The notes below the pieces were generated by a model that saw nothing but the letters and a program-made list of their open reading frames with translations, was not told where the DNA came from and ran no database searches. Shown piece after piece: positions 45,836 to 54,188 of a stretch of 64,000 nt of DNA. The stretch is from JAEUPI01 sp963814435 (lineage in GTDB: Bacteria; Pseudomonadota; Gammaproteobacteria; Burkholderiales; Burkholderiaceae_C). The stretch is from NCBI GenBank assembly GCA_963814435.1, contig CAWFCV010000032.1, positions 62,001 to 126,000 of the forward strand. Reading direction: 5' to 3'. Numbering within the stretch: the stretch's first letter is position 1; every line of letters begins with the position of its first letter. The position numbers were made by a program, and so were the translations under genes.

Positions 45836-47134
45836 ATGCTCCCCACTGATCACCCGTTGCGGATGGGCCTGGCCGACGAGGTGCATGCGCGGCCGCCCGA
45901 ACCGCTCCAGACGCCCGCGCGGGCCACCTACGTGGCGCTGCTGGTCGAACCCGAAGACCGCGCGCACGAGCAGGCACACCTGGCATCGTTGTGCCGCCTG
46001 TTCTCGGTGACACCACCGCCCGCGGGCGCCACGCACTTCAACGCCGATCTTGGCGCGATGCGCATCAAGTGGGAGCGGCACGGCGAGTTCTCCGGCTTCA
46101 CGGTGTTCGCACCTGGCGTTGGTGCGCCGGAGTTCGGCGAACCGGCCTCGTCGCTGCTGCCCTCCGGCTGGCTGGCGGGGTGGCCAGGCCAGACGATGGT
46201 GGCTGCGCACGCCGAACTCATCGCGGCGGCACCCGAAGCACCGGACGCGACGCAGCTTGCGCAGTACTTCGGCGGCAACATCGTCGTCGGGGCCGACATC
46301 GGCGAAGGCGCGGGCATGGCCTTCACGGATTTCCGCGTGCACCCGGGCGGGTTCAGCCGCTTCGTGCTGTGCAACCGCAGCCTCACGCCGCGGCAGGCGG
46401 GGCGCATGCTGCAGCGGCTGTTCGAGATCGAGGCCTACCGAATGATGGCGCTGCTGGCGTTTCCGATGGCGCGGCAGTTGTCTCCGCGCATGCAGGCGAT
46501 CGAGCGTGCGCTGGCATCGTTGACGGAGCGGATTGCCGCCGGCGCCGGCGACGACGAGTCACTGCTGCAGGACCTGACGCGGTTGGCGGCCGAGGTCGAA
46601 AGCAGCCTGGCGGCCAGCCAGTTCCGCTTTGGCGCGTGCCGCGCGTACCACGAACTCGTGACCACGCGCATCGCCGAGCTGCGCGAGCGGCGGCTGCCCG
46701 GCGTTCAGACCATCGAGGAATTCATGGCGCGACGCCTCACCCCCGCGGTGGCCACCTGCGCCACCGTGTCGCAGCGTTTGCACGACCTTTCGGAACGCGT
46801 GGCCCAGGGCAGCGCGCTGCTGTCGACGCGCGTGGACATCGCACGCGAGCGCCAGAACCAGGCGCTGCTGGTGTCGATGGACCGGCGCGCGAAGCTGCAG
46901 TTGCGCCTGCAGCAGACCGTCGAAGGCCTGTCGGTGGCGGCAATCGTCTACTACGTGGTCGGCCTGGTCGGCTACGGCGCCAAGGCGGGCAAGGCGGCGG
47001 GACTCAGGATCGAGCCTGACCTGTTGGTCGGGTGGTCGATTCCGGTCGTCGCGATCCTGGTGCTGCTCGCGCTGCGGCGGGCGCGGCGCGCGTTGCACGG
47101 AGGCGACATACCCCGCGGGGACGCGCCGGGTTGA
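45836..47134 (+). CDS. DUF3422 family membrane protein
   Basis: A 432-residue protein. The N-terminus HPLRMGLADEVHARPPEPLQ is diagnostic of DUF3422. A mixed domain (FNADLGAMRIKWERHGEFSG; GSALL stretch) follows. Then comes a long helical region with repeated Arg/Leu heptads (about 230-350), and two C-terminal membrane helices (VAAIVYYVVGLVGYGAKAG and GWSIPVVAILVLLALRRARR). The helix arrangement resembles CorA-like or two-partner helical membrane proteins, but function is unknown. The frame is intact. Confidence 0.87.
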   Translation: MLPTDHPLRMGLADEVHARPPEPLQTPARATYVALLVEPEDRAHEQAHLASLCRLFSVTPPPAGATHFNADLGAMRIKWERHGEFSGFTVFAPGVGAPEFGEPASSLLPSGWLAGWPGQTMVAAHAELIAAAPEAPDATQLAQYFGGNIVVGADIGEGAGMAFTDFRVHPGGFSRFVLCNRSLTPRQAGRMLQRLFEIEAYRMMALLAFPMARQLSPRMQAIERALASLTERIAAGAGDDESLLQDLTRLAAEVESSLAASQFRFGACRAYHELVTTRIAELRERRLPGVQTIEEFMARRLTPAVATCATVSQRLHDLSERVAQGSALLSTRVDIARERQNQALLVSMDRRAKLQLRLQQTVEGLSVAAIVYYVVGLVGYGAKAGKAAGLRIEPDLLVGWSIPVVAILVLLALRRARRALHGGDIPRGDAPG

Positions 47135-47151
47135 CGCGGCACGGCGGCCGC

Positions 47152-47179
47152 GCAGGGCGACGATCTCGCATCGCCCTGC
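47152..47179. terminator. Hairpin between convergent genes
   Basis: GCAGGGCGA and TCGCCCTGC form a perfect 9-bp stem with a 10-nt loop, between the ends of the DUF3422 gene (plus) and the thrombospondin-repeat gene (minus). It could serve both directions. No T-run follows on either strand. Confidence 0.5.
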
Positions 47180-47219
47180 GGGCGAGCGCCGATGCAGCGC
47201 TCACCATCCTGGTGGCGGC

Positions 47220-47642
47220 TCAGCGGTCGCGCCAGCGCGGGCCGTCGTGCCGCTCGAACCGATCGGGGACGCCATCACGATCACGATCGTGGCGCGAGTT
47301 GTCGAACCGGTCATAGCGGTTCGGAATGCCGTCGCCGTCGCGGTCCCAGACCGGGTTGTAGACCGGGTCGTAGCGGTTCGGAATGCCATCGCCATCGCGG
47401 TCCCAGCGGGTCGGCTGCTGATAGCGCGAACGGTGATACACCGGAGCGGGCTCGGCGTAGATGGGCGCCGTCCATCCGTAGACGGGAGCGGACCGGTTGT
47501 ACGCCGGCGCGCTCTGGGTGTAGATCGGCGTGCCGATCGTGACCGCCCACTGCACATCGGCCTCACGCGCCTGCGCCACGCCCGCGGCGAGCGCGCCGGT
47601 CGCGGTCAGCGCGGCAATGATGAGACGTTTGTTCAAGTTCAT
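47220..47642 (-). CDS. Secreted protein with thrombospondin type 3-like calcium repeats
   Basis: A 140-residue exported protein. The signal peptide is MNLNKRLIIAALTATGALAA with cleavage near AQA-R. A Tyr/Pro-rich middle (PIYTQSAPAYNRSAPVYGW) is followed by three repeats of the form DRDGDGIPNRYD, the Asp-rich Ca2+-binding consensus of thrombospondin type 3 repeats, and an Arg/Asp-rich tail. Short proteins of this kind are frequent in Burkholderiales; function unknown, perhaps periplasmic or envelope calcium binding. It is the only gene read leftward between 43.8 and 55 kb. Confidence 0.8.
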   Translation of the reverse strand: MNLNKRLIIAALTATGALAAGVAQAREADVQWAVTIGTPIYTQSAPAYNRSAPVYGWTAPIYAEPAPVYHRSRYQQPTRWDRDGDGIPNRYDPVYNPVWDRDGDGIPNRYDRFDNSRHDRDRDGVPDRFERHDGPRWRDR

Positions 47643-47811
47643 GCATCCTCTCCGGTTGCCGACCGTCAGTGGCCGTGCAAACACAACGACTGGGTGCACC
47701 GCTGCGACCACCGGGCAATGTCAACGCAGCGTAAAGCTGCGTGAAGCGCTCCGCCGCTGAATCAGTTCCGGCGGACCGGACACCAGGACCGACCAGCCCC
47801 AGAATCCGCCC

Positions 47812-48309
47812 ATGTCCAAGCTGTTGTTCGACTTCTCCGACGCGCAGGCCGTGCGCGGCTGGACCGCCATCGACGATCGTGTGATGGGCGGCGTGTCGAT
47901 CAGCAGGCTGCGACACGACTCGGGCGGCCACGCCGTCTTCGAGGGCGAGGTCTCGCTGGAGCGCCAGGGCGGGTTCGCATCGGTGCGCTGCGCGCCGGGC
48001 CACCTGGGCCATCAGGGCGCGGTTGCCTGCGTGATCGACGCGCGCGGCCACGGCAAGCGCTTCAAGCTGAGCCTCATCACCGACGACAGCCTCGACACCG
48101 TGAGCTATCAAACCGAATTCGAGCCCTCGACCCACGAATGGCAGGCGATCCGCCTCCCGATCCAGGGATTCAAGGCGACTTTCCGCGGACGCGAAGTGCC
48201 CGGCGCACCCGCGCTCTGCACGGCACGGATACGTCAGGTCGGGCTGATGATCGCCGGGCGGCAGGCGGGCCGCTTTGCCCTGGAGGTCCGCTCGATCGGC
48301 CTGGCCTGA
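47812..48309 (+). CDS. CIA30 (complex I intermediate-associated protein 30) family protein
   Basis: A 165-residue protein with KLLFDFSDAQAVRGWTAIDD then RVMGGVSISRL, the FDF...W...DRVMGG-S signature of the CIA30/NDUFAF1 family, and LRLPIQGFKATFRGREV-like end (here IRLPIQGFKATFRGREV). It forms a galactose-binding-like beta sandwich. In mitochondria the homologue assists complex I assembly; in bacteria the role is unknown and often not linked to nuo genes. The ATG lies 52 bp after the stop-free leader; no strong ribosome-binding site. Confidence 0.87.
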   Translation: MSKLLFDFSDAQAVRGWTAIDDRVMGGVSISRLRHDSGGHAVFEGEVSLERQGGFASVRCAPGHLGHQGAVACVIDARGHGKRFKLSLITDDSLDTVSYQTEFEPSTHEWQAIRLPIQGFKATFRGREVPGAPALCTARIRQVGLMIAGRQAGRFALEVRSIGLA

Positions 48310-48485
48310 CGACCCAGCGCAGCGCGGGTCCGCAATGGCGGAGCGCCCCGCGCACGCCACGAGGTGACCGACTGAAGCAACCCAAGGGTGCCGCGCCGGC
48401 CCTCATGGCGGGCCAGACCACTGCGGCGCTGTTCGAGCCCCGTGGCCGTGCGCACCGTACGGTGGTGGGTATTCGACTTTCGACG

Positions 48486-48515
48486 TATACTGGTAAGTGT
48501 TCAATGACTTACCAG
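48486..48515 (+). promoter_or_regulatory. -10 element and perfect TetR operator of the ABC-exporter operon
   Basis: TATACT (48486-48491) is a good -10. CTGGTAAGT (48490-48498) and ACTTACCAG (48507-48515) are perfect 9-bp inverted arms with an 8-bp centre, covering the end of the -10 and the expected start of transcription. The site should allow tight autorepression by the TetR gene that begins 12 bp downstream. Confidence 0.75.
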
Positions 48516-48527
48516 GCGAGACGAACG

Positions 48528-49127
48528 ATGATGCAGACGCGACTACCCACCGAAGAGCGCCAGGCGGAGATCGTGGCCGCAGCGTTGCGGCTGGCGCGCG
48601 ACGCCAGCCCCGCGCTGATCACGACGAGCGACATCGCCTCGGCCATCGGGGTCACGCAAGGCGCGGTGTTCAAGCACTTTCCGACCAAGGACGCGATCTG
48701 GGTGGCTGCCATGCGCTGGGTGCGCGAGGCGCTGATGCAAGGCCTGGAAACAGCCGCCGGCCAGGCGGACACGCCGCTGGACGCACTGTCGGCGATGTTC
48801 CGCGCCCATGTCGACTTCGTCATCGCGCACCCCGGCGTGCCGCGATTCATCTTCCATGAACTCCAGCAGCCGATCGACTCCGCGGCCAAGCAGGAGGTGC
48901 GTGCCGTGCTGCAGGGCTACCGCAAGCTGCTGCTCGACATCCTGCGGCATGCCGTGCACCAGGGCCAGGTCGCTGCAGATCTCGACCAGGAGGCCGCCGC
49001 CACCACCTTTGTGGGGTTGGTCCAGGGCCTGGTGATGCAGGCGATGCTGAGCGGCCGTCCGGGGGCGATGCGCCAGCAGGCGGACCGGGTCTTCGCCCTC
49101 TACGTGCGTGCTCTCGGGGAGGCATGA
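48528..49127 (+). CDS. TetR-family repressor of an ABC exporter operon
   Basis: A 199-residue regulator with the helix-turn-helix ERQAEIVAAALRLARDASPA then LITTSDIASAIGVTQGAVFK-HFPTKDAIW. The C-terminal ligand domain is of the YbiH/CecR-like type often found before HlyD-ABC exporters. I choose ATG 48528 over 48504 because the latter lies inside the operator; the transcript would start near 48498. Its stop overlaps the adaptor start by one base (TGATG), so all four genes form one operon. Confidence 0.87.
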   Translation: MMQTRLPTEERQAEIVAAALRLARDASPALITTSDIASAIGVTQGAVFKHFPTKDAIWVAAMRWVREALMQGLETAAGQADTPLDALSAMFRAHVDFVIAHPGVPRFIFHELQQPIDSAAKQEVRAVLQGYRKLLLDILRHAVHQGQVAADLDQEAAATTFVGLVQGLVMQAMLSGRPGAMRQQADRVFALYVRALGEA

Positions 49128-50318
49128 TGAAACGCTCGTCGATCGGCATGCGCCGGCTTGTGCTGGCCCTGCTCGCAGCGGCGCTGATCGTGGCGCTGGC
49201 CTTCGTCGTCATGCGGTCCGGGCCGCTGGCGCCCACCCGGGTCACGGTCGTGCAGGCCGCCGAGGGCCGGCTCGCGCCCGCGCTGTTTGGCATCGGCACG
49301 GTCGAAGCGCGGCGCAGCTACCTGATCGGGCCGACCGTGGCCGGGCGCGTGCGCTCGGTGGCTGTCGACGTGGGTGACGCCGTGAGGGCGGGTCAGGTGT
49401 TGGCGGAGATGGATCCGGTGGACCTGGACGAGCGCACGGCCGCGCTGGACGCCTCGATCGCACGCGCCGGCAGTGCCATGGCGGCCGCCGATGCCCAGCG
49501 CCGCGATGCGCTGGCCAAGCAGGAGCTGGCGGCGGTGAATGCCCGCCGCTACCAGGAACTCGGAGCGCAGAACTTCATCAGCGCCGGCGCCGTCGAGTCC
49601 CGTCTGCAGGAGCAGGCGTCGGCCGATGCCGTCCTGCAGCGCCGCGGAGGCCAACCTCGCCGCAGCGCGTCAGGATCAGCAGCGCCTGGCAGCCGAGCGG
49701 GCCGGGCTGCGGCAGCAACGGGCAAACGTGCGCCTGCTGGCGCCCGGTGACGGCATCGTGACCGGCCGCGACGCCGAACCCGGGTCGACCGTCGTGGCCG
49801 GCCAGGCGGTGGTGCGTCTAATCGAGCCATCGTCCCTGTGGGTCAAAGTCCGGCTGGACCAGGGGCGGTCGACCGGACTGGCTGTCGGCCTGCCCGCACG
49901 CATAACCTTGCGCTCGGCCCCGGAGCGGGCGATCCCAGGCAAGGTCGCGCGTGTCGAAGCGGTGAGCGACAGCGTGACCGAAGAGCGTATGGCGCAGGTG
50001 GGCTTCGACCAGCTGCCAGCGGGCCTGTCCGTCGGTGAACTGGCCGAGGTGAGCCTGTCCTTGCCCGCGACGGCGAGCGGCGTGGTGCTTCCCAACGCCG
50101 CCATCAAGCGGTTGCAAGGCCAGACCGGCGTGTGGACGATCGAAGCCGGTGCGCTGCGCTTCGTGCCGGTGCGCATCGGCCAGGCCAGCCTGGACGGCCA
50201 GGTGCAGATACTCGACGGCGTCAAGCCGGGTTCGACCATCGTCGTTCACAGCGAGAAGGACGTCGGCGCCGACAGCCGGATCACGGTCGTCGAGTCGCTC
50301 GCGGGACGCCAGCCGTGA
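49127..50318 (+). CDS. HlyD/MacA-type membrane-fusion protein of an ABC exporter, one frameshift
   Basis: Periplasmic adaptor of 396 residues after repair. N-terminal membrane anchor (RLVLALLAAALIVALAFVVM), lipoyl-half GTVEARRSYLIGPTVAGRVR with VDVGDAVRAGQVLAEMDPVD, a helical hairpin (AALDASIARAGSAMAAADAQ to AEANLAAARQDQQRLAAERA), second lipoyl half LLAPGDGIVTGRDAEPGSTV, and a beta-barrel with VKVRLDQGRSTGLAVG. One extra base near 49645 breaks the hairpin region. GGGAGG lies 4 nt before ATG 49127. Its stop overlaps the permease GTG (GTGA). Confidence 0.85.
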
Positions 50319-51541
50319 TCAGCCTGGCCGGCCGCGACATCGTGCACTCCTGGGGCAAGTTCGTGCTCACCGGGTTCGGCCTGGGCTTGCTGATCGGCGT
50401 GACGTTGACGATGGCCGGCGTGTATCGCGGCATGGTCGACGATGCGCGCGCGCTGCTGAACAACAGCGGTGCCGACCTGTGGGTGGTGCAGCAGGACACT
50501 CAGGGCCCCTATGCGGAGTCGTCGAGCCTGCGCGACGACGTGGTGCGCAGCGTGCTGGGCATGCCGGGCGTCGCGCGGGCGGCGAACGTGACCTACCTGA
50601 CGATGCAGGTGCGGCGCACGACAGGTGCCGGGTTCGTCTCCGCGGGCGCGGGTGACGACGACGTTCGCGCCATGGTCGTCGGCTTCGAACCCGGACAGCC
50701 GGGCGAGCCCGGCTACCTGGTGGCCGGACGTCACATCACGCGCAGCCACTACGAAGCCGTCGTCGACGTGCGCACCGGGTTCGTGCTGGGGGATCGCATC
50801 CGCATCCGGCGCCACGACTACACCGTGGTCGGGTTGACGCGGCGCATGGTCTCCTCCGGCGGCGACCCGATGGTCTTCATCCCGCTGAAGGACGCGCAGG
50901 AAGCCCAGTTCCTGAAAGACAACGACGCCATCGTCAACGAGCGCGCGCGCACCGCCGCCAACCCAAGCCTGAACCGGCCGGGCGTGCCCGGGTTGCTGGA
51001 GGCGATCCAGACCTCGCAGGCGAACAACCGCAACGTCAATGCCATCCTCGTACAGGTGCGGCCGGGATTCGACCGCGAAGCCGTGGCCGAACCGGTGCGC
51101 CGTTGGAAGCACCTCGAGGCCTTCACGCGCGACCAGATGGAAGAGATCCTGGTGGCCAAGCTGATCGCCACCTCGGCCAAGCAGATCGGCATGTTCCTGG
51201 TGATCCTGGCAATCGTCAGCGCGGCGATCGTCGCCTTCATCATCTACACGATGACGCTGGGCAAGATCCGCGAGATCGCCGTGCTCAAGCTGATCGGCAC
51301 GCGCAACCGCACCATCGCCGGGATGATCCTGCAGCAGGCGCTGGGACTGGGCCTGATCGGCTTCATCGTCGGCAAGGTGGCGGCGACGGTCTGGGCGCCG
51401 GTGTTCCCGAAGTACGTGCTGCTGGAATCGGGCGACGCGCTGCGCGGGCTGCTCGCGGTGATGGTGATCTGTGCGCTGGCCAGCACGCTGGCGATCCGAG
51501 TGGCGCTGAAGGTCGATCCGGCCGCGGCGATCGGAGGCTGA
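50315..51541 (+). CDS. ABC exporter permease, MacB/DevC-like (FtsX fold)
   Basis: A 408-residue permease with four helices: one near the N-terminus (FVLTGFGLGLLIGVTLTMAG), then a large periplasmic domain (about 45-260), and three C-terminal helices (GMFLVILAIVSAAIVAFIIY; IAGMILQQALGLGLIGFIVG; LLAVMVICALASTLAI). The end KVDPAAAIGG is typical of FtsX-like permeases. Such mechanotransmission exporters drive substrates from the periplasm through the adaptor and an outer-membrane channel, which is not encoded here. GTG start overlapping the adaptor stop; frame intact. Confidence 0.88.
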   Translation: MISLAGRDIVHSWGKFVLTGFGLGLLIGVTLTMAGVYRGMVDDARALLNNSGADLWVVQQDTQGPYAESSSLRDDVVRSVLGMPGVARAANVTYLTMQVRRTTGAGFVSAGAGDDDVRAMVVGFEPGQPGEPGYLVAGRHITRSHYEAVVDVRTGFVLGDRIRIRRHDYTVVGLTRRMVSSGGDPMVFIPLKDAQEAQFLKDNDAIVNERARTAANPSLNRPGVPGLLEAIQTSQANNRNVNAILVQVRPGFDREAVAEPVRRWKHLEAFTRDQMEEILVAKLIATSAKQIGMFLVILAIVSAAIVAFIIYTMTLGKIREIAVLKLIGTRNRTIAGMILQQALGLGLIGFIVGKVAATVWAPVFPKYVLLESGDALRGLLAVMVICALASTLAIRVALKVDPAAAIGG

Positions 51542-51542
51542 G

Positions 51543-52250
51543 GTGACCGAACTCGGCATCCGCATCGAGCGCCTGCGCAAGCGCTACGGCGACGGCGACA
51601 CCGCCGTCGATGCGCTGAAGGACGTCAACATGACGGTGGCGCCGGGTGAGGTCGTCGGCCTGATCGGCCCGTCGGGCTCGGGCAAGAGCACGCTGCTGAA
51701 GTGCCTGGGTGCGGTGATCGAGCCCACCGCCGGCAAGATGGTGCTCGGCGGCGACACCATCTACGACGACGGCTGGAAGATCCCCGACCTGCGCGCGCTG
51801 CGGCGCGACAGCATCGGCTTCGTCTTCCAGGCGCCGTACCTGATCCCCTTTCTCGACGTCACCGACAACGTTGCGCTGCTGCCGATGCTGGCAGGCCGGC
51901 CCAATGGCGAGGCGCGCGCACGCGCCCGCGAACTGCTGGACGCGCTCGATGTCGGGCACCGCGCCCAGGCGCAGCCATCGGAGTTGTCCGGCGGCGAACA
52001 GCAGCGGGTGTCGATCGCAAGGGCCCTGGCCAATCGGCCACCGGTGATCCTGGCCGACGAACCCACGGCACCGCTGGACAGCGAACGGGCGCTCGCGGTG
52101 GTGCGCATCCTCAACCAGATGGCGACGCAGTACCACACGGCCATCATCGTCGTCACGCACGACGAGAAGATCATCCCGACCTTCAAGCGTCTGTACCACA
52201 TCCGCGATGGACGCACGCACGAAGAGCGCGGCGAGGGGATCAGCCTTTGA
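51543..52250 (+). CDS. ABC exporter ATPase, MacB/LolD/DevA-like
   Basis: A 235-residue ATPase. Walker A GLIGPSGSGKSTLLKCL, Q-loop GFVFQAPYLIPF, signature LSGGEQQRVSIARAL, Walker B VILADEPTAPLD and H-loop VVTHDEKI. The D-loop reads APLD where SALD or ASLD is usual. Walker A, Walker B Glu and H-loop His are intact, so activity is expected. GTG start 1 bp after the permease stop. The exporter may remove a toxic or signalling compound whose presence is sensed by the TetR protein (inference). Confidence 0.9.
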   Translation: MTELGIRIERLRKRYGDGDTAVDALKDVNMTVAPGEVVGLIGPSGSGKSTLLKCLGAVIEPTAGKMVLGGDTIYDDGWKIPDLRALRRDSIGFVFQAPYLIPFLDVTDNVALLPMLAGRPNGEARARARELLDALDVGHRAQAQPSELSGGEQQRVSIARALANRPPVILADEPTAPLDSERALAVVRILNQMATQYHTAIIVVTHDEKIIPTFKRLYHIRDGRTHEERGEGISL

Positions 52251-52355
52251 GCAGAAGGCGGCGTTGCAACCGGGCGGCCCAGCGCGATCGAGCGAGGATC
52301 GTTCTCGGCTCGCTTGGGTTCCGTTGGCGTCGTTGCGCAATGTCAATCGCACAAC

Positions 52356-52371
52356 ATACCTGCATGGGTAT
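52356..52371. promoter_or_regulatory. Short inverted repeat upstream of a small secreted protein gene
   Basis: ATACC-TGCATG-GGTAT is a perfect 5-bp-armed dyad, and TATCAT (52369-52374) overlapping it could be a -10. It lies 34 bp before the ATG of the small protein. No good -35; evidence is weak. Confidence 0.3.
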
Positions 52372-52404
52372 CATGAAACTTGATTGTTGGCCAAGGAGCG
52401 AAAC

Positions 52405-52782
52405 ATGACGAACCTTCGAATGGTGGTGCTGGCGTCCCTGATCGGTCTGTCGACGGGCGTGGTGTTCGCCCAGGCGGGCGGCGGCAAGGGGCCGATGGGT
52501 GCCGGGCCGGCGGCCAGCGCGCCGGGCATGGGCATGGGGATGGGTCCCGGCGGTGGTCGTGGCGCGGCGCGCTGGGGTTCGGACTTCACGCCGGGCTGGA
52601 CCATGATGACCCAGCAGGAGCGCGATGAGCACCGCGACCGCATGCACTCGATGAAGACCTACGAGGAATGCAAGACTTACCAGGAGCGGCACCACGACCA
52701 GATGGCGGCGCGTGCCAAGGAGCGCGGCGGCAAGGCGCTGGCACAGCCCCGGCGTGACGCTTGCGCCGGCCTGAAGAAGTGA
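52405..52782 (+). CDS. Small exported protein, Gly/Met-rich then Cys/His-containing
   Basis: A 125-residue protein I cannot assign to a characterised family. The signal peptide is MTNLRMVVLASLIGLSTGVV, with cleavage near FAQA. A Gly/Met/Pro-rich stretch (residues about 25-55) follows. Then comes a charged helical region with WTMMTQQERDEHRDRMHSMK and YEECKTYQERHHDQM, and a final Cys in RRDACAGL. Met, His and Cys content hints at metal (copper) or redox contact, and a thioredoxin-like gene lies downstream, but this is speculation. AAGGAG precedes the ATG by 7 nt, so translation is likely. Confidence 0.7.
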   Translation: MTNLRMVVLASLIGLSTGVVFAQAGGGKGPMGAGPAASAPGMGMGMGPGGGRGAARWGSDFTPGWTMMTQQERDEHRDRMHSMKTYEECKTYQERHHDQMAARAKERGGKALAQPRRDACAGLKK

Positions 52783-52947
52783 ACGCCTTCGCAGCGACCA
52801 GTGCCGCGAGTTGACCCGATCGGCGTGCGTTCGGCCACCGCGCGCCGCTCTGTACGCTGGTCCGCGTGACACGGACCTTGACCGACTTTCCGCGCACCGC
52901 CAGCGCTGCGCCGGCCAGCGTGGCGCCCGATGGGTTAGCCTGACGCC

Positions 52948-53784
52948 ATGTTGTCCATTTCGTTGGGCCCGATTGCATTGCCGGTACCGCCCGTGCTGCT
53001 GTTGTTGGCCGTGTGGATCGCATCGTGGCTGGCGTCGCGGCTGGCAGCCCGGCAAGCCCGGAGCGCGGACGGCAAGGACTCGGCCGCTGCCGCGGGCAAC
53101 GCCATCGTCGTCGCGGCGATGCTCGGCCTGCTGGCGGCACGGCTCGCGCACCTGGGGCTGGGTGCCGATCTCTATCTTGCCGCTCCCTGGTCTGCATTCG
53201 ACGTTCGCGACGGCGGCTGGCATGCGCCCACCGGCGCCGTCGCCGCCGCAGCCTGGCTGGTCTGGCGCGGCCTGCGGGCACCGCTCCTTCGCCGTCCGCT
53301 GGCTGGCGCTGCATTGGCGGGGACCATCGTGTGGCAAGCGGCAACGCTGGCGACCGGCGCGCGCGACACGCCACCGATGCCATCGCTGCCACTCACCGAG
53401 TTGAACGGCGGTGCGCCGGTGGACCTGCGCAGCGCCGCTGCGGGCCGTCCGGTGGTCGTCAACCTGTGGGCCAGCTGGTGCGGCCCGTGCCGGCAGGAGA
53501 TGCCGGTGCTGGCGGCTGCGCAGCAGCGCGAGGCGAAGATCGGCTTCCTGTTTGTCAACCAGGGCGAGTCGGATGCCGCGGTGCGCACCTACCTGGCCGG
53601 CCTGGGCCTGCCGCTGCGCGAGGTGCTGCTGGACGCGGCGTCGAAACTCGGGCCCACGGTGGGGTCACGCGGACTGCCCACCACGCTGTTCTACGATGCC
53701 CAGGGGACAATGATCGATGCGCACTTCGGTGTGCTCAACGCGGCTGCGCTGGAGAGCCGCTTGCGGACTCTGCGCCCGCTGTGA
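52948..53784 (+). CDS. Membrane-anchored TlpA-like thiol-disulfide oxidoreductase
   Basis: A 278-residue protein. The N-terminal half has four hydrophobic helices (LPVPPVLLLLAVWIASWLAS; AIVVAAMLGLLAARLAHLGL and two more) resembling a prolipoprotein diacylglyceryl transferase-like membrane unit. The C-terminal half is a TlpA/ResA thioredoxin domain with the redox motif in NLWASWCGPCRQEMPVL and the cis-Pro in SRGLPTTLFYD. It should reduce or isomerise disulfides on the periplasmic side. It lies 6 bp before the DUF202 gene. Confidence 0.85.
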   Translation: MLSISLGPIALPVPPVLLLLAVWIASWLASRLAARQARSADGKDSAAAAGNAIVVAAMLGLLAARLAHLGLGADLYLAAPWSAFDVRDGGWHAPTGAVAAAAWLVWRGLRAPLLRRPLAGAALAGTIVWQAATLATGARDTPPMPSLPLTELNGGAPVDLRSAAAGRPVVVNLWASWCGPCRQEMPVLAAAQQREAKIGFLFVNQGESDAAVRTYLAGLGLPLREVLLDAASKLGPTVGSRGLPTTLFYDAQGTMIDAHFGVLNAAALESRLRTLRPL

Positions 53785-53790
53785 GAGCTC

Positions 53791-54159
53791 ATGTCCTACC
53801 TTGATGATCCCCGCGTATTGTTCGCCGCCGAGCGCACTTTGCTCGCGTGGCAGCGCACGGCCATCGCGCTGATGGGTTTCGGCTTCGTGGTCGAACGATT
53901 CGGCCTCTTCCTGCGCATGGTCAGCAACCAGCCGCTCTCGTCGTCGCAGCGCGGCTTCTCGCTGTGGCTCGGCGTCAGCCTGCTGATGATCGGCGCCGCT
54001 GTCTCCGTGGTCTCGGCCTTGCAGTTCAGAACCGTCCTGCGAAACCTCGGCGAGAAGGAGATCCCGCGTGGCTACTGGACGAACCTGGGTGTCTGGCTCA
54101 ACTTCGTGCTCGCCGTCGTGGCGCTTGCGCTGGCCGTTCACTTCGTCACCAGTGCCTGA
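53791..54159 (+). CDS. DUF202 (YidH-like) inner-membrane protein
   Basis: A 122-residue protein. DPRVLFAAERTLLAWQRTAI is the DUF202 signature, followed by three membrane helices (ALMGFGFVVERFGLFL; LWLGVSLLMIGAAVSVVSAL; FVLAVVALALAVHFVTS). Function unknown; the family occurs in many bacteria and in fungal vacuolar chaperone complexes. It is probably co-transcribed with the preceding TlpA-like gene, with 6 bp between them. Confidence 0.88.
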   Translation: MSYLDDPRVLFAAERTLLAWQRTAIALMGFGFVVERFGLFLRMVSNQPLSSSQRGFSLWLGVSLLMIGAAVSVVSALQFRTVLRNLGEKEIPRGYWTNLGVWLNFVLAVVALALAVHFVTSA

Positions 54160-54188
54160 CTGAGCCGTTCGATCGCGGCGAGCGCCCC

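Noticed and set aside
52356..52374. MerR-type metal-responsive promoter before the small exported protein
   Set aside because: The dyad is short and no -35/-10 pair with the long 19-20-bp spacer could be found.
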